From an uncultured Lachnospiraceae bacterium (GTDB taxonomy: Bacteria; Bacillota; Clostridia; Lachnospirales; Lachnospiraceae): a stretch of 64,000 bases of DNA. The stretch covers positions 1 through 64,000 of the forward strand of contig CAJTLU010000003.1 in NCBI GenBank assembly GCA_910577175.1. The letters are read 5' to 3'. The notes beneath the pieces were generated by a model, which saw only the letters and a program-made list of their open reading frames with translations, was not told where the DNA came from and ran no database searches. Of this stretch, positions 35,717 through 43,034 are shown in pieces (position 1 is the stretch's first letter; each line of letters starts with the position of its first letter). A program made the position numbers and the translations under genes.

Positions 35717-36182
35717 AACCTATACGCTATTACAAAAAACCTCTGCCCCGCCGCCGAAACGCTGCAAGGCTTCTGCTGTGCCGTCCGGCAGATACCCTGC
35801 CGGCATACGGCCTGTCAGCTTTCCACATTGCACACGGACGACGGTCCGGAAAAGCAGAGGTGAGAGGTCGGTACCCATAAAAAACAAGCAGGATAGCGTT
35901 ATTCACAATTTCCACATCCCCCTCCGGATTATGCTACAGATTATACCACAAAAACAGCTAAAATACAACAAAATATAACATTTTTTTCAATTTTTGGAAC
36001 CATTCAGGGATAATCAGAAAAGAATATACGGTTATTTTGTCGAAAAATCAGGTATAATAGCTATTATTGTCTGCTCTCTGACCTTCCGGACTCTGGGACA
36101 CTTATGAACATACTTCTGCACAAATAAAATGGGACCGCGCTCTTTGCGCAGCCCCGTTGAGTGTCTTAAACGACACTAAAAA
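35717..36182. other. Intergenic region with fic promoter and exporter terminator
   Basis: 466 bp without a supported gene. It holds the fic promoter (TTGTAT at 35964-35969, 17-bp spacer, TATAAT at 35941-35946, minus strand) and the ABC exporter terminator near 36131. A GC-rich block at 35745-35870 resembles coding composition but has no convincing ORF and may be decayed sequence. Confidence 0.5.
36131..36176 (-). terminator. Terminator of the ABC exporter gene
   Basis: Minus strand: GGGGCTGCGC pairs with GCGCGGTCCC, followed by ATTTTATTT. A second small stem, GTGTC/GACAC at 36161-36176, precedes it. Same hairpin family as at 8224 and 24751. Confidence 0.75.
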
Positions 36183-37874
36183 CTAAAAATTCTCTTTTTC
36201 TTTCCTATATAATGCAGAAAAATAACTGTTATTTTCCAGCAATTCTTCAAAGGTCCCACTCCCCGCAATCTTTCCATCCCGAAACACGACAATCCGGTCA
36301 AAGCCCTTCACCGCAGTCAACCGATGAGCAATTGCAATTACGGTCGCATTTCCCACCTGCTCTACCACATTTTTCATCACAATGCTTTCCGTCAGCTGAT
36401 CCAATGCTGATGTCGCTTCATCTAAGACAACCAGCTCCGAATGGTCAAACCAGAGTCTTGCCAGCGCCAGCCGCTGCTTCTCCCCACCGGATAAGCAGGC
36501 TCCTTTTTCCCCGATTCTGGTTTCTATTCCGTTATCCAGCGAGGCAAGCATCGGCAAAAGCTGCATATGCTCCAGGCTTTCCCGAATAACCGACTCCGGA
36601 ACTTCTTTGTCAAACACCAGGTTTTCTCTGATTGTGCCGTCAAAAACAGGCGCATCCTGTGAAAAATAGGACACCTTTTTATACAACGACTCCAATGAAA
36701 CATCCTTAAGCGGTCTTTCGTCAAAAAGGACGTTGCCCTCCTCATACTTGAGCAGCCCGATTAATATCTTTGCCAGGGTTGATTTTCCGGAGCCTGACTC
36801 TCCGACAAAGGCCACCTTTTCACCTTTCCCTATCGTAAGGTTAATCTGCTGAAGCACCTTTTTGTTTTCATAGGAGAAAGATAAATCTTCCACGCAGATT
36901 CCGTTCAAAAGCGCAGGAAAAACAGCGCCCTCCCGAAGCTGTTTATCCTCTTTCAGCTCCAGCAAATCCGTAAACCGCTTCCATGCCGTTCTGTTCAATT
37001 TGTACTGGACATAAATAACATTAAATATTGCAATCGGCGTATACGCATGATCAATCAATGTGATTAATGCGACTACAGAGCCGACCGACAGATGGCTGTT
37101 CTTCCACGCATAAACCAGAATCCCGATATCCAGACAGGCGACTAACAGCGCAAACAACGTGAAAAATGCCTCATGTATCATGTTCATTTTTACCTTTGAC
37201 GCCACAATGACCCGTTTGGCTTTGGATGCCTTCTTTATTTCGTCCGGAAACTGACGCTTCATACGAAACACCGGCATTTCCATGAAACCGCGCACAAGAA
37301 AATGGTTAAACTCCTCTTCGTTCGTTAAGAGCCTTTCTTTTATCTGGTACAGTCCCTTCAATAGCAGGTTCGTCACAATAAATACGACAATGTATCCTCC
37401 CAGCAAAAAATAAGTAATCTTCCTGTCTATCTTCCAGATAAAATACAAGCTGAACAGCACGGTCGGAATCAGATTTCTCACGACGCAGAACCAGAAATCA
37501 TAGAGGACGCCTTTTCCCGCGTTAGCGCCATTTTCAATCTGCTGTATCAGCTTGCCGGTCCCCAGCTTCTGATATTCCGAATAATCCATTCTTCCTATCT
37601 TCCGTAATGCCAGCAGCTTGAAATCCAGATAAATCTCATTTCCCAGCTTTGCTGCCGGAAACTCGTCCAAATAGTTCATTCCATAAGTTACAAACAGAAT
37701 GGCACCATAAAACAGGATTCCGTAAATCGTTATCGTCCTGCCTGTCAATCCATCTACAATCGTTTGAAAATAATCTGCCTTGTAATTTGACATAAATGCA
37801 TTGAATAAGCCGATTCCCAGATATGCAATCACCCAGTTCCGATTATTTTTCAAAATTTCTTTCATATAACGCAT
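36183..37874 (-). CDS. ABC transporter, fused permease and ATPase (exporter type)
   Basis: Protein of 563 residues. Six membrane spans occupy ~1-300. The C-terminal nucleotide-binding domain has Walker A GESGSGKSTLAKIL, signature CLSGGEKQRLALARL, Walker B LVVLDEATSALDQ and the switch AHRLTAV. It works as a homo- or heterodimer exporting peptides, lipids or drugs. No partner half-transporter or peptide precursor is adjacent. The ATG at 37874 is preferred over GTG at 37877 because the AAGGAG site is then 7 bp away. The mRNA leader carries a double inverted repeat. Confidence 0.9.
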   Translation of the reverse strand: MRYMKEILKNNRNWVIAYLGIGLFNAFMSNYKADYFQTIVDGLTGRTITIYGILFYGAILFVTYGMNYLDEFPAAKLGNEIYLDFKLLALRKIGRMDYSEYQKLGTGKLIQQIENGANAGKGVLYDFWFCVVRNLIPTVLFSLYFIWKIDRKITYFLLGGYIVVFIVTNLLLKGLYQIKERLLTNEEEFNHFLVRGFMEMPVFRMKRQFPDEIKKASKAKRVIVASKVKMNMIHEAFFTLFALLVACLDIGILVYAWKNSHLSVGSVVALITLIDHAYTPIAIFNVIYVQYKLNRTAWKRFTDLLELKEDKQLREGAVFPALLNGICVEDLSFSYENKKVLQQINLTIGKGEKVAFVGESGSGKSTLAKILIGLLKYEEGNVLFDERPLKDVSLESLYKKVSYFSQDAPVFDGTIRENLVFDKEVPESVIRESLEHMQLLPMLASLDNGIETRIGEKGACLSGGEKQRLALARLWFDHSELVVLDEATSALDQLTESIVMKNVVEQVGNATVIAIAHRLTAVKGFDRIVVFRDGKIAGSGTFEELLENNSYFSALYRKEKENF

Positions 37875-37876
37875 CA

Positions 37877-37984
37877 CTGTACTCCTTTTCTAATGTCAAT
37901 CGTTCCATTCAAACAGTACAGCTGCGACTGTCAGTACGTTCCATTTTCCTCAGCACAATTCACTGACAGTTCCCAACTGTACTG
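37877..37984 (-). promoter_or_regulatory. Exporter mRNA leader with alternative pairings
   Basis: Two nested inverted repeats: CAGTACAG (37914-37921) with CTGTACTG (37977-37984), and ACTGTCAGT (37927-37935) with ACTGACAGT (37962-37970). The sequence AGTACAG next to the SD (37877-37883, minus strand) can pair with the same arm, so either the leader hairpin or an SD-masking helix can form. Confidence 0.55.
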
Positions 37985-38048
37985 AGTAAATATCTCGGAT
38001 ATACTTCATAAAATGAATCCACCTCGAATCTGATATTATTATATTAAC

Positions 38049-38106
38049 ATTATAGCAAACAAATCCAGCTTCTGTAAAGGCAAAGTTTTTTCTTGAGTTT
38101 CCGCAG
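38049..38106 (-). promoter_or_regulatory. Exporter promoter with upstream half-site
   Basis: Minus strand: TTTACA (38073-38078), 18-bp spacer, TATAAT (38049-38054). The motif TGCGGAAACTCAAG (38092-38105 region) lies 13 bp upstream of the -35. It matches the end of the palindromic elements, but no core is present here. Confidence 0.65.
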
Positions 38107-38204
38107 TTGTTGGGACACTTTAAAAAAGTCCCCCGGGGAGGGGGGCTTTATTGTACAGAAATAAATAGGGAATATACAGGATGCGCTTTTCTTAAAAGAT
38201 TTTC

Positions 38205-38417
38205 TTAAAAGCGATTGTCATCTTCAAAATGTTCCATTATGTCCTCTACCCTGCAGTGCAGAAGGTTACAGAGACGGTCAATCGTATTGACTTCCACATT
38301 CTTATTATGCTTCAGCCTGTTAATCTGGGCACGATTTATATTATAATGTGTATAAAGGTCATACTGCGTTACACCCTTTTGTTTCATAGTAGCCCACAGT
38401 CTGTCATATTTTATCAT
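38205..38417 (-). CDS. XRE-family HTH regulator, copy 1
   Basis: Protein of 70 residues, a single Cro/C1-type helix-turn-helix: GVTQYDLYTHYNINRAQINRLK is the two-helix DNA-reading part. No other domain. It differs from copy 2 (38832-39044) at six of 70 positions. It is divergent from the 51-aa ORF at 38535, with 117 bp between starts. It is likely to repress its own region through the palindrome in that gap. Confidence 0.9.
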   Translation of the reverse strand: MIKYDRLWATMKQKGVTQYDLYTHYNINRAQINRLKHNKNVEVNTIDRLCNLLHCRVEDIMEHFEDDNRF

Positions 38418-38488
38418 TTTTTCTCCTGTTCATTTCAAAAAAGTACTTGTATTAATTTCATTATCCATGTAAAATTAGCTACATAATA

Positions 38489-38510
38489 GTGTTCGCATAA
38501 GCACACTGTT
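38489..38510. promoter_or_regulatory. Putative operator, module 1
   Basis: GTGTTCGCATAAGCACAC, an imperfect palindrome in the divergent intergenic region between the HTH gene and the 51-aa ORF. The same site occurs in module 2. It is a candidate binding site for the HTH proteins. Confidence 0.5.
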
Positions 38511-38534
38511 TAATTTGTGAAAGGAGGTGAAACG

Positions 38535-38690
38535 ATGTCCCTTGAAGATTTCAAGGATTGGTTTTTCGACGTATTGGACGATGGTGACAATGGGATTATG
38601 GCCGATATCGATGCCAATGAAAAAGCAAATTCATTCCGATTGTGCATGATTGATGGCAGCGTATTTGAAATAGTATGCCGGAAATTTTAA
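38535..38690 (+). CDS. 51-aa acidic protein, copy 1
   Basis: Short ORF starting MSLEDFKDWFFDVLDDGD and ending IDGSVFEIVCRKF. AAAGGAGG lies 7 bp before the ATG. It is acidic with a hydrophobic C-terminal strand pattern. No family is recognised. It is 32 of 51 residues identical to the product at 39162-39317, which supports it being a real gene. Divergent from HTH copy 1. Confidence 0.75.
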   Translation: MSLEDFKDWFFDVLDDGDNGIMADIDANEKANSFRLCMIDGSVFEIVCRKF

Positions 38691-38831
38691 TGCTGACAGC
38701 GGGATGAGTGTCCTGAATGCCCCCTAGCGGTTTCATGGATACTCTCTTCTTTTGCACTGCAGGTTCTGTTTGTTTTATAAGGGGAATACATACGAATAGA
38801 ATGTGGAACTTTTACACGGGCTTACATTCGA

Positions 38832-39044
38832 TTAAAAGAGATTATCATCTTCAAAATGCTCTAAAATGTCTTCTACCCTGCAGTGCAGGAGATTACAGAG
38901 CCGGTCAATCGTGTTGATTTCCACATTCTTGTTATGTTTCAGCCTGTTAATCTGAGAACGATTTATATTATAATGTGTATAAAGGTCATACTGCGTTACG
39001 CCTTTTTCTTTCATGGTGATCCACAGCCTGTCATATTTTATCAT
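38832..39044 (-). CDS. XRE-family HTH regulator, copy 2
   Basis: Protein of 70 residues, 64 identical to copy 1, with the same HTH segment (Ser for Ala in INRSQINRLK). It lies 627 bp from copy 1 in the same orientation, as part of a tandem duplication of an HTH/51-aa module. Divergent from the ORF at 39162. Confidence 0.9.
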   Translation of the reverse strand: MIKYDRLWITMKEKGVTQYDLYTHYNINRSQINRLKHNKNVEINTIDRLCNLLHCRVEDILEHFEDDNLF

Positions 39045-39115
39045 TTTTTCTCCTGTTCGCTCAAAAAAACACTTGTATTATTTTTATTATCCATGTAAAA
39101 TTATCTATATAATAG

Positions 39116-39133
39116 TGTTCGCGTAAACACACT
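39116..39133. promoter_or_regulatory. Putative operator, module 2
   Basis: GTGTTCGCGTAAACACAC, the equivalent of the module 1 palindrome, at the same place between the divergent starts. Confidence 0.5.
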
Positions 39134-39161
39134 ATTTAATACATGAAAGGAGCGTGGAAAT

Positions 39162-39317
39162 ATGACACTTGAGGAATTTAAAGACTGGTTATTTGAACTG
39201 CTGAATGACAGTGAAAGCGACCTGATCGCGGATATCGAAGCCGACGAAAAAACAAATACGTTCCGCTTACGCATGATTGACGGCAGCGTATTTGAAATTA
39301 CCTGCCGGAAATTATAA
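39162..39317 (+). CDS. 51-aa acidic protein, copy 2
   Basis: Short ORF starting MTLEEFKDWLFELLNDSES and ending IDGSVFEITCRKL. AAAGGAGC lies upstream of the ATG. It has diverged from copy 1 more (63% identity) than the HTH proteins have from each other (91%). The shared ends and acidic middle are conserved. Function unknown. Confidence 0.75.
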   Translation: MTLEEFKDWLFELLNDSESDLIADIEADEKTNTFRLRMIDGSVFEITCRKL

Positions 39318-39482
39318 GCTATCCACAGAGTCGGAAAACCGTAGGAGAAAGAAAGTTTTCTGAAGCTGCCCTTGCAAAAGAAAGAAATCTGTCCGATACA
39401 TAAAGTAATTGTATTTGTCACAGGTCAACAAACGTGCAGAAATAGTACACATAAGGACGAAACCTAAAAAGGAGCCAGCAGA

Positions 39483-39947
39483 ATGAGAATAAACGATATG
39501 GAACCTACAGTCTTTCCGGCAGTCCTTCCACACAGACAGGCAAAAAAAATTGCAACAAATAACACTGTTCAAAGAAACGAAGCTTTTGTATCTTCTGATA
39601 TAGATACATTAAGGCAAAGCAAGACCTCTGTTTTAGATATTTATTACAGAATGCAGCAAACAAGAAAAGCTGCCAAAGAGAAATACGATAAAGAACAACC
39701 AGAAAAAGCTGTGCGGGCAGAACACCCGCAACCAAAAGAATCAGAAACAAAGACAAATATTATTGTGAAACCGGATGGTTCCAGAGTTCTCGTAATCACT
39801 ACCATGACAGGTGGGATGGAGACAACGATGAGTCTGGAGATTGCAAAGCCGCAAGACGAAAGCTTCTGTCTGGACGACGTAGAAACAGACAAAGCTTCCG
39901 AAATGCTTCCGGAGCCTTGTCTGCCTCCGGAGACACAGCATCTCTGA
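39483..39947 (+). CDS. Hypothetical protein, 154 aa
   Basis: Start MRINDMEPTVFPAVLP is preceded by AAAGGAG with a 7-8 bp spacer. The middle is Lys/Glu/Gln-rich and probably disordered. A short ordered segment TNIIVKPDGSRVLVITTMTGG follows. The tail is acidic and Pro-rich. No signal peptide, membrane span or known motif is seen. It converges on the CBS-domain gene. Clostridial relatives may exist, but I recognise no family. Confidence 0.6.
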   Translation: MRINDMEPTVFPAVLPHRQAKKIATNNTVQRNEAFVSSDIDTLRQSKTSVLDIYYRMQQTRKAAKEKYDKEQPEKAVRAEHPQPKESETKTNIIVKPDGSRVLVITTMTGGMETTMSLEIAKPQDESFCLDDVETDKASEMLPEPCLPPETQHL

Positions 39948-39981
39948 TGCCTTGCGCGAAATATTTAATCATAGTTTAACA

Positions 39982-41355
39982 TTATATCGACTCCTGCTGC
40001 AGCGGCATTTCAACAATGTCCTGCAGCACAACCGTCACTCTTACCACATCAATCAGCTTCTCTTTTACCTTCATAATTTCATAGCAATATCCGTTTTCTG
40101 TTACTGGAGGATAGTCTGCCTCTTCCTCTGACGGTATCCGGTCAAGTCTGGAAATCAGAAAACCATTCAAGGTATCGGCTGCCTCCTTTGTAAAATCAAG
40201 ACTTAATACTTCTCCAAGGTCTTCCAGCGAGGTAAATCCACGCACAAGCCATATGCCGTCTCCCTGCGGAAGAATCGCCTGCTCCTCCTCGTCATACTCG
40301 TCCTGAATGTCTCCGACGATTTCCTCCAGCATGTCTTCCATTGCCACCACCCCGGCAGTCTGGCCGTATTCGTCGATTACCACTGCCATATGCGCCTTTT
40401 TTTTCTGCATATCCCGCAGCAGCACATTAATGTTTTGCGTATCCGGCACAAAATATGGTTCTCTTGCCACATCAGACAGAGCTGCCTTCTGTAGCACCTC
40501 CGGCTCATTCCGGTACTCCATATAATATGAAATCAAGTCTTTTAAATGCAGAATCCCGGTAATGTCGTCAATGCTTTCGCGATAAAGCGGGAATCTGGAA
40601 TAGCTTTCTTGCAGGCAAAATTCCAGAGCTTCCTCCATACTCATGTCCTCCCGCACCCCGACAATTTTCTTCCGCCTTGTCATAATGTCCCTTGCCGTCT
40701 TTTCGTCAAAGTCCATTACGTTGGTAATCATTTCTGCCTCTTCCGCTTCCAGCAGACCTAACTCCTGTCCTTCTGCTACAATGGAAATAATCTCCTCTTC
40801 GGTCACATTCTCTTCCATATCTTTCGAACGCATACCGAACAACAGGGCCAGCCCTCCCGCTGCCTGCTCGGCAAGAAACGCAAATGGCGCAAACAATACC
40901 ATAAAAACACGGACAAAGCCGCTAATCCGGATAGCAAAATGCTCTGCACACTGGTAAGCAAGTTTTTTCGGCACCTTAATCGTAAGCAGCTCTGTAAACC
41001 ACAAAAGCAGCGTCGTAAGCAGCACAAGACAAACGGCGGTAATTACCTTGGAAAAACCGGACGGCAGGAACAGCTTTTGCAACGCCGGTGCTATCCATTC
41101 CTGGACCAGCACCGCATATGTAATACCGCATAAAAACAATGTCATGGTACGAAGAAAATCCAATACCGTGGTACAGCGTTTCCTGCGGTCCAGAATCCCT
41201 GCAATCCGCTTTGCACCCTTTTCTCCTCCGGCAGCGTGTTTCCGCACGATGCTCCCCGGCGTCGTATTCAATGCGGTCTCAGCCGCACAGGCAATTGCAT
41301 GAATCACAAGCAGTCCCAGAATTATTATGACTCCTGCTATGGGATAATCCTGCAT
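39982..41355 (-). CDS. CNNM/CBS-domain membrane protein (CorC/HlyC family)
   Basis: Protein of 457 residues when started at MQDYPIAGVIII (AAAGGGGA upstream). The longer open frame has no good site. A DUF21 membrane domain (about four spans, 1-190) is followed by paired CBS domains (~215-335, including MTRRKKIVGVREDMSMEEAL and AVVIDEYGQTAGVVAMEDM) and a CorC/HlyC C-terminal domain (DGIWLVRGFTSLEDLGEVL). Such proteins are linked to Mg2+ or other divalent-cation export. It is the last gene of the rex operon. Confidence 0.88.
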   Translation of the reverse strand: MQDYPIAGVIIILGLLVIHAIACAAETALNTTPGSIVRKHAAGGEKGAKRIAGILDRRKRCTTVLDFLRTMTLFLCGITYAVLVQEWIAPALQKLFLPSGFSKVITAVCLVLLTTLLLWFTELLTIKVPKKLAYQCAEHFAIRISGFVRVFMVLFAPFAFLAEQAAGGLALLFGMRSKDMEENVTEEEIISIVAEGQELGLLEAEEAEMITNVMDFDEKTARDIMTRRKKIVGVREDMSMEEALEFCLQESYSRFPLYRESIDDITGILHLKDLISYYMEYRNEPEVLQKAALSDVAREPYFVPDTQNINVLLRDMQKKKAHMAVVIDEYGQTAGVVAMEDMLEEIVGDIQDEYDEEEQAILPQGDGIWLVRGFTSLEDLGEVLSLDFTKEAADTLNGFLISRLDRIPSEEEADYPPVTENGYCYEIMKVKEKLIDVVRVTVVLQDIVEMPLQQESI

Positions 41356-41383
41356 GAATGTAAAGTCCCCTTTCTCTCTTTTG

Positions 41384-41731
41384 TTATGTATCCAAGGCAA
41401 GGCTGACACAAAGAGCCTTGTTGATACGTTCCAACACATCACGGTCCAAATGGCAGACCTTTTCTTTCAGCCTGACCTTATCAATCGTGCGTACCTGCTC
41501 TAATAATATCACGGAATCTCTCATAATGTCATACTTATTTGCATTAATCTCCACATGCGTCGGCAGCTTTGCCTTATTCATCTTGGATGTAATCGCGGCA
41601 CAGATTACCGTCGGACTGTGCCTGTTCCCGATATCATTTTGTATAATCAATACCGGCCGGATTCCACCCTGCTCCGAGCCTACTACCGGACGAAGGTCCG
41701 CATAAAAAATATCTCCACGTCGAATAACCAT
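41384..41731 (-). CDS. mazF: MazF-family endoribonuclease (NdoA-like)
   Basis: Protein of 115 residues starting MVIRRGDIFYADLRPVVGSE. The family core GGIRPVLIIQNDIGNRHSPT is complete, including the catalytic-region Arg and Thr. The fold cuts single-stranded mRNA at short sequences. As in Bacillus, it follows alr in the chromosome. No small antitoxin ORF fits in the gap between alr and this gene, so its control is unclear here. Confidence 0.9.
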   Translation of the reverse strand: MVIRRGDIFYADLRPVVGSEQGGIRPVLIIQNDIGNRHSPTVICAAITSKMNKAKLPTHVEINANKYDIMRDSVILLEQVRTIDKVRLKEKVCHLDRDVLERINKALCVSLALDT

Positions 41732-41817
41732 CTTAACACGCTCCGCTTTACTGTATAGCAACAGTATTCCCTGAAATTTGTTTCCTATACCAAACACTGT
41801 ATGCTATATTGTATGCA

Positions 41818-43014
41818 TCACACAAAATGCCGTGCGCCGACAGCTTCTCCCTTTTGATAATACACGCGCGGAATCCTTTTCCCTACGTTGCACACCATCT
41901 CATAATGGAACGAATGGGACAATGCCCCGATTTCCTCTGCGGTAATCCGCTCCCGTCCTTCAGTTCCCATCAGGGTCACAAAGTCTCCCCGCTTTACCTC
42001 CGGCACATCCGTTACATCAAGCATCATCTGGTCCATACAGATGCGCCCCACAATCGGCACACTCTTTCCATGCAGCAATACCCTCCCGCAGTTCGAGAGC
42101 GCCCTCGGGTACCCGTCCCCATAGCCGACCGGTACCGTCGCAATCCGTCTTGGCTCCTTCGTGACATAGGTCGCGTTATAGCCGATGCCTGTTCCCGCCG
42201 GAACCGTCTTTAAAAACGCAACATGCGACTTCAGCTCCATTGCCGGATGAAGCTTGATTTCCTGTACCGCAGACTCCCCGGACGGATACATCCCGTACAG
42301 ACTGATGCCAAGACGCACCATATCCAGCTGGTATTCCGGTATCCGCAAAATTGCCGCACTGTTTTCTGCATGACGCAAAAGTCCCGTAAGTCCCTGCCGC
42401 TCCAAAACGGAAAGAAACGACAGAAACCTTTGATACTGCAGCTTTGTTGCTTCCAAATCCGTCTCGTCGGCACGCGCAAAGTGGGTATACACCCCGGTCG
42501 GCAGAATACGCGGGAGCTTCGCTGCCTCTGCCGCAAACACGGCAAACGACTCCTCCGCCGGAAAACCGATTCTGCCCATTCCGGTATCTGCCTTAATATG
42601 TACCATGGCATCCCTTCCCATGCGCTGTGCTGCTTCACTGATTTCCTCCGCAGACTCCCTGTCACAGAGCGTCAGCGTGATTTCATTCCGGATTGCTTCC
42701 GGAAGCTGCGGCGGTGCAGTATAGCCAAGTGTCAGAATCGGCTTTTCCACCCCGTATTTTCTTAACTCTAACGCCTCTTCGATATTAGATACTGCAAACC
42801 AGTCCGCCTCCCCATACACCGCCTCCGCTACCGGCACTGCTCCGTGCCCATATGCGTCGGCTTTCACTACCGCGGCAATTTTTACCCCGGGCTTCAGGCG
42901 TTTCTTTATCTCACATAGATTATAATGGACCGCATCCAGATTGATATCCGCCCTGACTCTGTAATATTCCCTGACCTTTTGCAGTCCGCAGTCTGTCCTT
43001 TCGTCTGTCTCCAT
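41818..43014 (-). CDS. alr: Alanine racemase
   Basis: Protein of 398 residues. The PLP lysine lies in AAVVKADAYGHGAVPVAEA. The second catalytic Tyr is in GIGYNATYVTKEPRRIATV. It makes D-alanine for peptidoglycan. Length is normal. It starts 20 bp after the acpS-nnr fusion gene and is followed by mazF. Confidence 0.95.
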   Translation of the reverse strand: METDERTDCGLQKVREYYRVRADINLDAVHYNLCEIKKRLKPGVKIAAVVKADAYGHGAVPVAEAVYGEADWFAVSNIEEALELRKYGVEKPILTLGYTAPPQLPEAIRNEITLTLCDRESAEEISEAAQRMGRDAMVHIKADTGMGRIGFPAEESFAVFAAEAAKLPRILPTGVYTHFARADETDLEATKLQYQRFLSFLSVLERQGLTGLLRHAENSAAILRIPEYQLDMVRLGISLYGMYPSGESAVQEIKLHPAMELKSHVAFLKTVPAGTGIGYNATYVTKEPRRIATVPVGYGDGYPRALSNCGRVLLHGKSVPIVGRICMDQMMLDVTDVPEVKRGDFVTLMGTEGRERITAEEIGALSHSFHYEMVCNVGKRIPRVYYQKGEAVGARHFV

Positions 43015-43034
43015 TTTCCGCTACCTCGTTTTCC

